Source of the DNA: Tillus elongatus
Lineage: Eukaryota > Arthropoda > Insecta > Coleoptera > Cleridae
NCBI GenBank assembly: GCA_964006375.1
Contig: OZ023265.1
Location: 157,169,618 to 157,233,617, forward strand
Direction: 5' to 3'
DNA: 64,000 nucleotides
How positions within the stretch are numbered: position 1 is the stretch's first letter; every line of letters begins with the position of its first letter. Of this stretch, positions 33,791 through 48,639 are shown in pieces. The position numbers and the translations under genes are program-made. The notes under the pieces were generated by a model. The model did not search any database, was not told the origin of the DNA, and was given only the letters and a program-made list of their open reading frames with translations.

Positions 33791-34729
33791 ATTTGCTTAA
33801 AGCTGCTTTGTATGTTTCATTGTTAAAACCCGGTTGATTTTTAAGGCTATCACATACAGTGTATGTAGATTAGGGCGAAGCCATCCATATATCAATATTT
33901 GCCAACCATTCCAAACCATATTTTTTGCCAGCATAACATAAATAGGTCCAAGGATGTAAGAAGCGATTAATAGACGGAGAGCCAGAGGTGAAAAATTTTT
34001 CTGAATTTACAAAAGCTGATCAATGGAATATTCGGTTATTTTATCGATCCAAGCTCTAGAGCACGGTTGCATGTGAGATTGCTGTGGATCCTAGTGATCG
34101 CTTCCGGTAAATAACCTGAAACTCTAACAGAAGAATATTCGTTGGACAGCGGCATCAGCTGCTCTCGTTATAGTCTACGAGCCAGAGGCGAAAAAATTGT
34201 CTGAATTTACAAAAGTTGTTTTTGTGATAGTTAATTAGGTACGCTGTGCACTTACACATATTCTGGTCAGTCAAGCGAATCTTAGAACAGGTGCCACAGG
34301 TGCGCCAACAAAGACGTCGTTTTTAACCAGGTAATAAAATGAATTTACAAAAGCTGATAACTGTTATACAGATTCAATATTGTATAACAATAAAAGTTAT
34401 GTCAGTCAGTCAGCTGCATACGGGAACAGAGCTGGTCAGTCAGTTCGAATGTGTGTATGAAAAATAAATAATGTGCAATTTATTTACAAAACTTGGAAAT
34501 ATTTTTGTGGGTATATATTGATCTGTTAAACATTAAAAAATAGTCAGTCAACTGTTTTGTAGAACAACGCCCGTCAGTCGGCGAAAAAAGATATAAAAAT
34601 TTCGTGCACACAGGCGGCGTTACAGGTGGCACGCTCGCCGTTCTCCTCCCATTATTATTATTTAAAAAATAATAAAACTATGTGAAATTATGATTTGTAA
34701 TTATAAGTTATTAATTGGTATTTTTATTG

Positions 34730-34838
<109 letters not shown>

Positions 34839-34973
34839 TATATTAACAGACAATTTATTTATTTAATAAAGTGTAACATAAGCGGGATAACATTACAAAA
34901 TATATATAAAAAATTAACTATTAGAACAAACGTATAGTTGATGATTATTCTATACAAAGAATATATGTATATA

Positions 34974-35273
34974 TTAAAAAATAATTTTTTGAATGACTAC
35001 GTCGTTGATTAGCTGGGGTAACTGATCACCTTCAAACCAATGAAATTCATAAACATTGTCACTACTTTTCCAGCCGTGATCCATTGGTGATAGTTCTGTT
35101 ATTATTTTGTAATCCGCATTACGCCAAATGTTGGCGATGTAAGCGACTCTTAAAATGTGTTGCATCAACTCAGTCTCACACGGCGGCAAGCTCGATCCGT
35201 CAATATTTTTAACTTTAATTTTAAAAGTATCATCAACATTGCTGGAAATACAAATGTATGCTTTCGAAGACAT
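34974..35273 (-). CDS. 99-residue frame inside the fold-back element (unrecognised)
   Basis: Starts MSSKAYICISSNVDDTFKIK, contains SLPPCETELMQHILRVAYIA, NIWRNADYKI, HGWKSSDNVYEFHWFEGDQL and ends VVIQKIIF. The order LPPC-E--L--H--R--YIA-IW...GW------Y-F-WF-G-Q-P resembles a short conserved block I have seen at the C-termini of uncharacterised animal proteins linked to repeats, but I cannot name the family. It could be the last exon of a gene carried by the element. Composition is non-repetitive and coding-like, and the only other frames here are short. Confidence 0.45.
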   Translation of the reverse strand: MSSKAYICISSNVDDTFKIKVKNIDGSSLPPCETELMQHILRVAYIANIWRNADYKIITELSPMDHGWKSSDNVYEFHWFEGDQLPQLINDVVIQKIIF

Positions 35274-35424
35274 GAGAAATCGTGCCTAATTAACTGTTTT
35301 TATTTTTTTTTAATTCATATAAATTGCAAACAAATTGGCTGTGTGTTGAATTTAAATACTCTATATATTGAACATTTAATATAAATTTCTTATTGCATAA
35401 ATTTTTAAAAATTGCATAAAATAC

Positions 35425-35612
35425 ATTAACCTATATTAAATAAAGAACTAAATTGTCTGTTTACGTTATTAATATACTTATATGTTTTAATAAAAAAATA
35501 AATTACTAATTTATAATTACAAATTACAATTTCACATAGTTTTCTGATATTTTAAATAATAATAATGGGAGGAGAAGAGCGAGCATGCCGCCTGTAACTC
35601 TGCCGGCGCGAG
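35425..35612. repeat. first copy of a 190-bp direct duplication
   Basis: Starts ACATTAACCTATATTAAATA and runs to CTCTGCCGGCGCG. The second copy at 36037-36222 is nearly identical and is the one collinear with the right arm of the fold-back element. Confidence 0.9.
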
Positions 35613-36036
35613 TTATGTATTAGCCCTGTATATAAGTATATAGGAATATTTTAAATCTAATTGTTAATTTACATTATAGTATAGTTTATGCAATTCTGCA
35701 ATTTCAGCATTTATAAATGTTTCCTTTATAATACGTATATAATATAATATCTACTTTAGCAAGTTTATTAAGATCATTAACTTTAATATTGCAAGTTAGT
35801 ATTTTTATTGTAAACTTCCACACCAATGACCTGATGTCACATGATTGACATCATACCACCCAAGTTATCAAATATGTGTAGATTTATAATTTTAATTAGT
35901 TCTGTATTAGACTTAGCCTTATGTCTTTGCACTTCTCATATTTTTTAATGAATTGTAACTCACCAAGCTTTGAATAAATAAATAGATTTACTTTTAAAGC
36001 CGTAAACCGGAGTTACAATTTATTTCATAAAAGACA
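35613..36036. mobile_element. insertion between the duplicated segments, possibly LTR-like
   Basis: About 420 bp with a TATA-like TATATAAGTATATAGG near its start (35628) and AATAAATAAATAG near its end (35975). It begins near TGTATTAG and ends near GAGTTACA. This layout resembles a solo LTR, but I see no reliable short target duplication. Confidence 0.3.
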
Positions 36037-36222
36037 TTAAACTATATTAAATAAAGAAATAAATTGTCTGTTTACGTTATTAATATACTTATATGTTTTA
36101 ATCAAAAAAATAAATTACTAATTTATAATTACAAATTACAATTTCACATAGTTTTCTGATATTTTAAATAATAATAATGGGAGGAGAAGAGCCAGCATGC
36201 CGCCTGTAACTCTGCCGGCGCG
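36037..36222. repeat. second copy of the 190-bp direct duplication
   Basis: Nearly identical to 35425-35612 and continuous with the right arm of the fold-back element. Confidence 0.9.
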
Positions 36223-36845
36223 TACGAAATTTTTATATATTTTTTCGCTGACTGACGGGCGTTGTTCTACAAAACAGTTGACTGACTATTTTTTTAAATG
36301 TTTAACACATAAATATATACCCACAAAAAATTTCCAAGCTTTGTAAATAAATTGCACATTATTTACTTTTCATACACACATTCGAACTGACTGACCAGCT
36401 CTGTTCCCGTATGCAGCTGACTGACTGACATAACTTTTATTGTTATACAATATTGAATCTGTATAACAATTATCAGCTTTTGTAAATTTATTTTATTACC
36501 CGGATAAAAACGACATTTTTTGTTGGCGCACCTGTGGCAACTGTTCTAAGATTCGCATGACTGACCAGAATATGTGTAAGTGCACAGCGTACCTAATTAA
36601 CTATCACAAAAACAGCTTTTGTAAATTCAGAGAATTTTTTCGCCTCTGGCTCGTAGACTATAACGAGAGCAGCTGATGCCGCTGTCCAACAAATATTCTT
36701 CTGTTAGAGTTTCAGGCTACTTACCGGAAGCGATCACTAGGATCCACAGTAATCTCACATGCAACCATGCTCTAGAGCTTGGATCGATAAAATAACCGGA
36801 TGGCTTCTTCACAGATGCATGAAAAGAATCGTTAGAGCACTTAAC

Positions 36846-37160
36846 CACACAGCACAGGACATCCAATGGATATCCATTGGATATACATAATATCCATTTT
36901 ACGCCAATGACCATGATGGATATCATATGGACATCAAATGGATATTGTTATTGCAGAAAAATGTTAATAAAACTTAAATAATCGGATCATATGAGCATTT
37001 GCTATTCATAAAAATCTAATCAAGAATGCATTCGAGTTTCTGTATGTATGTACTTTATTCAAGTATGTATATAACCATCAGACATCCAATGGATGTCCAT
37101 TGCATATCCCATGGATATACAGAAGACATCTGTCAGATGTCCACTGGACATCCAGTTGAT
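36846..37160. repeat. cluster of palindromic ATCCAATGGAT motifs
   Basis: GACATCCAATGGATATCC and relatives (ATCCATTGGATAT, GATATCATATGGACATC, CCAATGGATGTCCATTG, GATGTCCACTGGACATC) recur in two groups, 36846-36950 and 37080-37160. Each unit is a near-palindrome. No gene is present. Confidence 0.75.
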
Positions 37161-38895
37161 GTTCCGTTAATATGTTCACACCAGCAGGAAACAAGATCGA
37201 TAAATTATAGAAACCGTTATTTACGTATGTAAAAGATTAGGGAAGAAAAATAACCTGTTCTAGCACAAGAATTACTGAAAAGCGTTGAAACTAGCGCCAA
37301 AAATAAATTTCCGTCCTAATTCTCATTGCGATTAAAACATTACAATAAAATTATTTTTATTTCCATATAGAAAGTATTATTGTTTTTGTCTGTTATTTCG
37401 TGAGAAGAATCTACTATTATATTGTTATTCATTAATGCTCTCCCGAACAAGAAACGTGGGATGACTCACCTTGAGGTATTGTATGCTTGAATTGTTGGCT
37501 ACAATGACGAAGATCCGTTGACATTTGTTTGGTTTGAAGTAGTTTGGACCAAAGTTGAGGTTAGAAAATTTAAAATGGCATCTTCCCAGGCAACACAATT
37601 GTGATATTCACTGCGCTGAGATGTTATTTTCAAGTAACCAATGGGACATATCCTGATACATGCATGTCATGTTTCTGGGATTGTTTTCTGTTACCTATGA
37701 TTTTGCGCTTACACTGGTACATGCTAGCGATGTTAGCTGTTACTTTTGAGATACATGGCTAACCTTTACATGCCAAGTATGTAACAGCGACATAGCAATA
37801 ATTTACATTTCAGAAGTTAATTTTAATGATATGCTAGCGATATTATAAACCATATCGCTAATACTTCAGAAAAATAACATGCTAAGCATGTAATTAACAC
37901 ATGATGACCGTTACTTTATAGATTCACAGTTCATATTCACGCCACAACGTTTGTCATCGCTGGAATCGCATTGACACTTGGTTATTTTTTAACTGTTATT
38001 GTGTTATTGTGACATGTCATGTGATGCACGACAATGACATACAAGAGTTTCGTGTTTTGTTGTGGATTATTTCTTGTAATTTAGGTTTTAAGCAGCAGTT
38101 TTTTGTGTTTGTACATTAAGCATTATCCTACAATTACAATTACAAGGTAAGTACCTACCTATATAGAATATATTTATTACCCAGTAAGTACATTTCCTAG
38201 GTAAAATGTTTACATACTTATTATATGATGAACATCTAATATGTTTGGCAAATCAAATCGATTGTCTACAAACAATACAGCATTTGTGTACATGAATTTA
38301 ACATGGCAGTAGGCAGTAGCAGTAAAACCGCCACAGAAAATGATCTGCTTAAATCGCGAATCTAGACAAAATGTTTACTGCTGGTATCTGTTATTGTGTC
38401 ACTGGTTTTGTCAAGTGTTAGCGCCAGTTTTTATTGATCCGCATTTCATGATCAGAATTACTTTTGTGTTTGCACAACGTAAGAAACAATTGTTATGCTT
38501 ATGTGTTTATGTTAACTATTTGAGTTAGATAATTTTATTGTTGTCCATTTCTTAATGTAAAATGTCAAAACGTAATTTCACTGATTTCATATAGACAAAA
38601 AAGACGCGAAACCTAAAATATAAACAAATTAACAGTCATGCTTCATTGCCATAAAGGGAAATAATTTTAGATTGCAATAAAAATAATATAGGGAAGTTGA
38701 AACTTTTAGTCTTCCGCTATTAATCAATTCCCACTACCAAAAAATATTGTTGATGATGCATTAGTAATATCATCATTATGTCTTTAATATTATCATCCAT
38801 ACCTTCAGTGGACTCAAAGGTTGACACAGTGTTTTAATAAAACAACAATAAAAATTATATCAATGTTTCTAACAGCTCGTTTTTTGAAATTTCAG

Positions 38896-39035
38896 ATGTA
38901 ATTCTGCAGAACAACCAACTAAAAGGAAAAGGGTGTGAAATTTCTGGTCCGGAGTGGTTCCATCAAGCAAGACAGCAGAAACAGAGAAATGACAAAAAGC
39001 ATATTTCACTAAAGAAATGGAAATTTACAGCTTAA
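38896..39035 (+). CDS. possible terminal exon inside the DNA element (unrecognised)
   Basis: After an acceptor-like GAAATTTCAG, an open frame of about 46 codons reads VILQNNQLKGKGCEISGPEW, FHQARQQKQRNDKKHISLKK and WKFTA, then TAA. A good donor (CAAG|GTAAGT) lies at 38147. This is a plausible spliced remnant of an element gene, but the protein is not recognisable and no other exon was found. Confidence 0.25.
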
Positions 39036-39606
39036 CTTTTAATTTATATAGACAATATGGGATCATTGTTGTTTCTATGTTTACAAATTCCAGCAAGTTT
39101 ATGCATATGTTTAAATTTCATTTTTATTTTTAGATTCGTATTATGAGAATTTCGTTTTTTATTTAGTGTTTACTGAAAAAAATATTGTTTTGTGGTCGAT
39201 AAAATACATGTTAACATTTTTTAGAAGTTTGCATTTACCTACACCTTTGGAATTTATTTTTAGTTTTATATTGATATAATGAGGCTTTGTTTTTTCTATA
39301 AGTTTAGGGTTAGTTGGAAAATGTGTTGGTTTGTGCTGCATTAAATATATGTTAAATTTTTTAGAAGCTTCTATTTATGTATATATTTAGAATTCATTTT
39401 TGTTTTTATACGATATGAGAGTTTTGTTTTTTTCTTCATTTACTGAAAATGTTATAGTTTTGTATGTTGTATAAAATATATAATTCCATTTTCTAGAAGT
39501 TCGTATATGTTGTTTTTATTGTCCTATTTATTTTTTTATAAATATTTTAGACTCTTAACTCAGATGCAGATTGAGTTTATTATTACCAATAATTATTAGT
39601 AACTTA

Positions 39607-39607
<1 letters not shown>

Positions 39608-39673
<66 letters not shown>
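39608..39673. repeat. (TA)n microsatellite, 66 bp
   Basis: Inside the DNA element 37589-40000. Confidence 0.97.
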
Positions 39674-39680
<7 letters not shown>

Positions 39681-40000
39681 TACATGACAGCCATGCAGTA
39701 TGAATTATATACTGGGAATATATCATAGGACATATCAAGTACATTATTTAGTTACATGCTAGAGATGAGTCTAGATACATTATTGAAATATTTGTAATTA
39801 CATCTCCTTAACAGCACAGGCGATGTCTTCAACATGTTAAGCAGTCATATCCCTGCGATGTATTGTCAATGTTGGCAGTTGCTGACATTTCCTAGCTCTG
39901 GTAACTTGCATAGACCTTACAAAGTACATCTCTGCGATGTTCAATGTCGCGCTGTTACATGCAAAATACATGATTGTTATGCAGTTGTATTGCCTGGGTT

Positions 40001-42999
<2,999 letters not shown>

Positions 43000-43180
43000 T
43001 TTTGTCAATATTGACAACCTCACATTTTCATCAATGTTTATGTTTTTAACAATTAATAAAAAACTATTGTAGTGTTTTACTTTTGGCTGTTATTGCGATA
43101 ACCCTCAATGCCAGTGTCTTACTGAACTCAACAGTGTAAACAAGTTATTTGCAACAGTTATGAAGATCAGTTATCTAAAG

Positions 43181-43520
43181 TAAGGCTAGATGTATTCTCA
43201 CCACAATTAGAACCGTAGACCGGTTTCGCTGTAATTAGAGCTCGTCAGTACGGCATACTAATTGCAGCGAGAAAACACCCATAAAGTAATGCGACTATGG
43301 CAGCCAATCTTACAGCACATAGTGAGATGTACGGTTCTAATTGTGATGAGAATACATCTAGCCTTACATACATTGTCCCTATATTAGGGAATAAATGGGC
43401 CAGGACTGACAATTTACAAGATTGTTAGTTGGTTGTACACAGTCTCTATTTTTATAACATTTTGTGTTAATTGGAGCTCTCATGACAACATACTACTTGG
43501 TTCCGCAACGAGGTGGTACA
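43181..43520. repeat. repeat R copy 1, with an inverted duplication
   Basis: Arms 43181-43217 and 43330-43366 are inverted copies with one mismatch in 37, enclosing 112 bp. The right arm continues as CTTACATACATTGTCCCTAT and matches copy 2 at 47366-47690. The left half is the reverse of the corresponding part of copy 2. Confidence 0.88.
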
Positions 43521-44559
43521 TCTATAACGATAATTAATGCCCATTTTATTGAACATAAATTAATGACAGAATAATAATTAAAGAATAAAATTTAACTTGA
43601 CTGCTCAAAGACAGAAGCTGTAATACAAATTAAACACAGGGCATGGGCTTTAGCGCTTACACTTGGCAGGATGTACAAATAAATATCAAGAATGTAATAA
43701 AAATCGGTTTATTCAAAATTGTTGAAGCTATACAATGCTGCTTGCTTTCAATTGACCAAATTTAAATAAAAAGAATATAAAATGATTAATTTGCAATTGT
43801 TCAAATGAATTGTGGTCAAAAATAAAAGTTTTTACAGATAAATGATGTTCTTAGCTTGTCAGTTCGGTCGATGTGGTTCGGACCGCTACCCTTGAGGTAA
43901 AAAACCAGATCTGTCTAGGCCAGGATATTAGGGGAGCCTCACTGTTCCTATCCATCTTGTTGTAGGAGCAGCTTGTGTGATGTTTTCTTACAGGGACAGC
44001 TGTGTATTCGTCTCCTTCAGAAGTGACTATTGCTTCCACAACGACGGATGTTCTTCTCCATAAAACGATGCCCATAAAATGACGGTATGTTGTAAAAAGA
44101 TGATATGTCGTAAAACGACTAGTCCCAGAACGACGGGTCCCAGAACGACGGAGCGGCTATAAGAATTCAGGTGTATTAGTGTCGGTTCAAGTCTTTATGA
44201 TTTACATGAGGTGACTAGTAGCAGGTTGCGTTTGAGTACAAAATTTATCTGCGTGTTAATAACTAATAAAATTTTAATTGACCTTTTTGAAAGTACAGTT
44301 AGTATGGTATAATAGCAAGCAATTATTAAATATTGGTTTTTCCTTTTTTGGAACGCTACAACAAGCCACCATAGATCAATATAGCATCTACAATTAACAA
44401 TTATTGAAAGTAAATTTAGTACGGTAAAATAACAGGCAATCTACATCAATCATATTTCAGGAAATTTACAAGCAATCATAAAATAAGTGAGCATTATATC
44501 TTTTCTCTTACCTAGATATACATATACCCCTCGGGGGAACCTGCAACCCCTAGAGGGCG
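43521..44559. other. no gene recognised
   Basis: The only notable piece is 44055-44160, where AAAACGATG, AAATGACGG, AAAACGACTAG and CAGAACGACGG (twice) form a short run of related decamers. A short minus-strand frame at 43851-44075 shows no family resemblance. Confidence 0.4.
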
Positions 44560-44680
44560 CGTCCCCAGGTGGTGGATAGGGGAATGCCTCTCAGATATAA
44601 GTGGGAGGAGGGAAATCAAATACCTCCAGCGGACCAACAGGTACGCAGCGTCTGATCCAGAGTGGGCGGCTGCAAACAGA

Positions 44681-45680
44681 TTGGATCTGGTGGGGGAGTA
44701 TGGCTTGGGAGAAAGTAATGAGCGAGGTGACAGACTGTTTGATTTCTGCCAAGAACACAATCTGGTGGTAACCAACACATGGTATAGCTTACATCAACGT
44801 AGGCTATATACTTGGAGAAGCCCTGGAGGTAACCCAACACATGTAGTAAGAAAGCAGGTAGACTATATTCTTACCAACAAAAGATTTAGGAACTCCATCA
44901 CCAGGGTTACAACGTATCCTGGAGCGGATATTGGGTCTGACCACAACCCTTTAGTCGCAGACGTAAGAGTCAAGCTAAAACATATAGAAAAGAAACACCA
45001 GCAAAAGAATCTCACGACTACAGACGTCAACAAAAGTAAAATTAAAAAAGCTGTAAACGATTGCATGAAAGAAATGAGAACAACCGAAGGTGTCGAGGAA
45101 ACATGGATATTATTTCGCGAGCATATGACCAAGATATTAGAGGAACATAAAGTAACAACCAGACACAAGAAACAACAATGAATGACGGAAGAAATACTAG
45201 ATCTTATGGAGCAAAGAAGACAGTGCAAGGGCAAAACAGAAGAATACAGGAGAAAACAAAGAGAAATAAAACAAAAAATACGAACAGCTAAGGAGAGATG
45301 GATGACGGATAGATGTCGGGAAATGGAGGAGTTTGAAAGGAAGCATGACACGTTTAACATGTAAAAGAAAGTCCGGGAGGTTGCTGGCTTGTATAACAAG
45401 AAAACTACTAACATACTGGTGGATAGCACGGGAAAAGCTATTATTGATGAAAGAGAAATTCTTGAAGTATGGAGTAAATATGTGACTGAATTGTTCGAAG
45501 AGGACAGGCCAAACATGCAGGTAATGCAAACCAAGACGAAGGGCCAGAAATTTTAAAATCCAAAGTTCTCGATGCCATAAAATCAGCCAAAACCAAGAAA
45601 GCAACTGGTCCAGATAACATCCCAGCAGAGCTCTTACAGATGATCCACGAAAATCACATCAATGTTCTAGTTGAGTTTTT

Positions 45681-45757
<77 letters not shown>

Positions 45758-47054
45758 TACTGGTGAAATACCCGAAGAATGGTTGAAGTCTGTTTTTATA
45801 GCACTTTCGAAAAAACAGCGAGCAAAGAAATGCGACGAATATTGATTAATTAGCCTGATGAGTCATACATTAAAGGTATGAGACGCAGTTTGGCTTTAGG
45901 AATGCACTAGGCACCCGGGAAGCACTTTTTGCCCTAAATATACTTCTTCAAAAGTGTCGTGACCAACGCATAGTCTATGTTTCATAGACTATGAAAAAGC
46001 CTTCGATAGGGTTCAGCACGAAACACTTTTAAACATACTAAGAACTTGGGGAATCTATGAGAGAGATCTGAAAATTATAGAGAACTTATATTGGAAGCAG
46101 AAAGCAGTGGTCTGAATCAATGGAAGACTAACCGATGAATGTCGCATTCAACGACGCGTCAGACAGGGATGCATTCTCTCCCTGCTATTGTTCAACATAT
46201 ACTCGGATAAAATCTTTAAGAAGGCTTTGCAAGATAAAGACCTTGGAGTGAAGATTAACGGTGAACTGATTAATAACATTCGATATGCCGACGATACGGT
46301 CATCTTGTGCGATAGTGTCCGGGGCCTTCAAGAGTTGTTGGATAGTGTAAACACGACAGCAAGGGAAATGGGTTTGAAAATAAATATCAATAAGACAAAA
46401 TTTATGATATTCAATCGCCAACCGCACGCCGATGCTTCCCTACAGATAGACCAACAAAACATTGAGAGAGTTACCCAATTCAAATACCTTGGTTGTTATA
46501 TCACAGAACACCTAGACGCTGATAAAGAGATAAAGTGCAGAATTGAAACAGCGCGCTTAACTTTCATGAGAATGAAATCATTTTTCTCTAACGACAGCAT
46601 AAACCTAAGATTGCGTCAAAGAATGATCAAATGTTATATTTGGTCCGTGTTGTTGTATGGAGCTGAGACCTGGACTCTGAAGGCTGCTATGATCGGTCGA
46701 CTGGAAGCGTTTGAGATGTGGTTGCACAGAAGAATGCTTCGAATACCCTGGACAGCTATGCAGATCAACGAAGGAGTATTAAATAGAGCGAATGCCGTCC
46801 GCGAATTATTTGTCACTATTAAGGTGCGAAAGATATCATACCTGGGACATGTTCTTAGAGAAGACCGGTACAAGGTGCTCGAGCTTATAATGAAAGGTAA
46901 AATCGAAGGCAGCCGAGGAATTGGAAGCAAACAGATGTCATGGCTAAAGAAGATTCGCGATTGCCCTGGAATACGCAGTGCCGAACAACTATTCAGATTA
47001 GCCGAAAAGCGTGAAGAACTAGCCAATGTAATTGCCAACGTTAGGGGGACCTGA
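44681..47054 (+). pseudogene. RTE-type endonuclease-reverse transcriptase, broken
   Basis: Endonuclease C-terminal part: LGESNERGDRLFDFCQEHNL, LYTWRSPGG, QVDYILTNKRF, and GADIGSDHNPLVADVRVKLK (catalytic SDH). A TGA at 45179-45181 replaces a codon between KKQQ and MTEEIL, and another stop follows FNM at 45362. Then AKTKKATGPDNIPAELLQMI, TGEIPEEWLKS after the (TA)n array, FGFRNALGTREALFALNILL, FIDYEKAFDRVQHETLL (motif A), RQGCILSLLLFNIY (motif B), RYADDTVILC (motif C, intact), FKYLGCYIT, CYIWSVLLYGAETWTL and RVRKISYLGHVLR-type C-terminus. The last 288 codons (46188-47054) are open. Confidence 0.85.
45685..45756. repeat. (TA)n microsatellite inside an RTE coding region
   Basis: 72 bp placed between codons for VEFFN and YTTGEIPEEW. 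The frames on the two sides differ by two bases. Confidence 0.97.
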
Positions 47055-47365
47055 TATGGCACCGAAAGAAGAAGATATACATGCTGTTCTTTCTGGTTAA
47101 TTTAATTACGTATTGGCATATTGTTAGATTAACTTTTCAAGGAAGAAGACGCCGCGTCCGTGTTTAGACCGTCTTTCAAAAACTTCTTATCTTGACATAT
47201 AGTCGAGCTGTCGCGTTCGCAGACTTGTTCTCGTTGAGTTATAATGCGTTAGAGCAACTGACTACTAACTGTGTATGCCGCGTCAAGGATTCTGACGTCA
47301 CTAGTGGGACTGATTCAGAAACCTTATAGTTTGGAAAAGGGTGGTAACACGTGTAACATGTTACA

Positions 47366-47690
47366 CATCTCACTATGTGCTCTGAGGTTGGCTACGATAT
47401 CCGTATTACTTTATAGGTGTTTTCTCGCTGCAAATAGTATGCCGTACTGACAAGCTCTAATTAGAGCGTAACCGGTCTACGGTTCTTATTTTTCTGAGAA
47501 CACATCTAGCCTTACATACATTGTCCCTATATTAGGGAAGAAATAGGACAAGACTGACAATTTACAAAATTGTTAGTTGGTCGTAAACAGTCTCTATTTT
47601 TATAACATTTTGCGTTATTTGGAACTCTCGTGACAACATATTACTCGGTTCTGCAACCAGATGGCGACTCCTGTCTTACATCTCACTATG
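47366..47690. repeat. repeat R copy 2
   Basis: Matches 43181-43520 (ACATACATTGTCCCTATATT, then CAGTCTCTATTTTTATAACA), without the inverted duplication. CATCTCACTATGTG occurs at both its ends (47366 and 47679). The RTE element lies between the two copies of R. Confidence 0.8.
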
Positions 47691-47699
47691 TGTAGTTAT

Positions 47700-48369
47700 C
47701 TAAGGTATCATAATTTTTCACTAAAGTTCTGATAAATTTGAGCTTTTGGAAGAAATCAACCCACAAAAAGTGAGTATTTGTTTTGATTAAACTTTTAATA
47801 TTTCCAGTTGGTCAACATCACTGTTTTAACTGATTAATAAAAAAACATCAGGAAAAGCCTATACGAAATCTTTATTATTTAAAATTATACAATTTTAACC
47901 TCAACTTTAAATCATGAGCTTAATAATTAACCGGTTTTTCTTTAAGTAATCAATGTTGATACTACTTTAGAAGGGAGGTCGGGGCAAGTGAACACTGTGT
48001 GGTTCTCAGAAAACAAATATAGCGTTGGCGATTAAGTGCGTTGCTAAACATTTTCAGCAATCAGAGTGATTGAGTATTCAGTAATTCTAGTTCTACTTTA
48101 AACCGGACTAGAGACTCTTTTCTGATTCTTCATTAATCTGTATACAGAAAATCTGACTTGGAACTATATTGCATCTAGCTGGGCAGTGATAAGCGCAGTC
48201 TATATTCCCAAATTGGGACTTTCAACCTAAATCGCTGAAACTCACCTTAACATTATTCCTGCTAATGAGATTACAAAAAAATACTGGACGGACACATTAG
48301 AGGAAATGTCTTTAACACTAACTCCCTTACTATTCAACAGTTTACCCACCAAACTAACAAATCTACCAA
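47700..48369. other. no gene recognised
   Basis: AT-rich DNA without a recognisable repeat or frame. The 67-codon minus-strand frame at 48242-48445 overlaps a LINE remnant read on the other strand. Confidence 0.4.
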
Positions 48370-48490
48370 GGTAGGACTTAGTAATCTTGTCGAGAGAATA
48401 ACCGATTCCCTGGATAACAGGGAAGTAACGCTGGCTGCATTTCACGACATTGAAGGAACATTGAAAAATGCAATACCCAACTCCCCCTAC
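48263..48490 (+). pseudogene. reverse transcriptase motif-A remnant of an RNase H-bearing LINE
   Basis: The frame reads LSNLVERITDSLDNREVTLA then AFHDIEGTLKNAIPNS. This matches the LVE-I--SL----V-LAAFLDIEGAFDN pattern around motif A of R1/I-type LINEs, with changes at key places (HDIEGTLKN). It probably belongs to the same element as the RNase H fragment at 48810, with an internal deletion between. Confidence 0.5.
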
Positions 48491-48639
48491 AAAGCTAGTG
48501 TCGCTAAAGGTGTTACGTCTTACACGTTTTTCAACTTATATCTGCATTATACGTTCACTAGTACATAATTATATTATTTACTCAGTCAATGAACACATTA
48601 TTCTGTGAGTGGATGTAATTTGTTACTTTCATTAGTCAA

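Larger units (their letters stand above)
37589..40000. mobile_element. DNA transposon with CCCAGGCAAYACAA ends, about 2.4 kb
   Basis: Left end CCCAGGCAACACAATTG (37589) and right end GTTGTATTGCCTGGG (to 40000) are inverted. Just outside, AAAATGGCA (37575) and its inverse TGCCATTTT (40002) extend the match, so the true ends may lie a few bases out. Subterminal phrases recur (GCTAGCGATRT, ATGTAACAGCG, TACATGC). The inside has a donor-like AAG|GTAAGT at 38148 and a possible last exon at 38896. No transposase core is recognised. Confidence 0.55.
44560..47080 (+). mobile_element. RTE-type LINE, 5'-truncated and interrupted
   Basis: Begins within the endonuclease domain, carries the reverse transcriptase, and ends with a very short 3' UTR (GGCACCGAAAGAAGAAGATA), as is usual for RTE elements. 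A (TA)n array splits the coding region at 45685-45756, and there is an internal deletion near 45880. Confidence 0.82.

Noticed and set aside
45197..45604. 135-codon minus-strand frame (and 44863-45534, 223 codons)
   Set aside because: Mirror frames of the RTE coding region.
45855..45880. CTGATGAGTC, the start of a hammerhead ribozyme core
   Set aside because: No GAAA partner and no stems; it lies in the RTE reading frame where it encodes LMSH.
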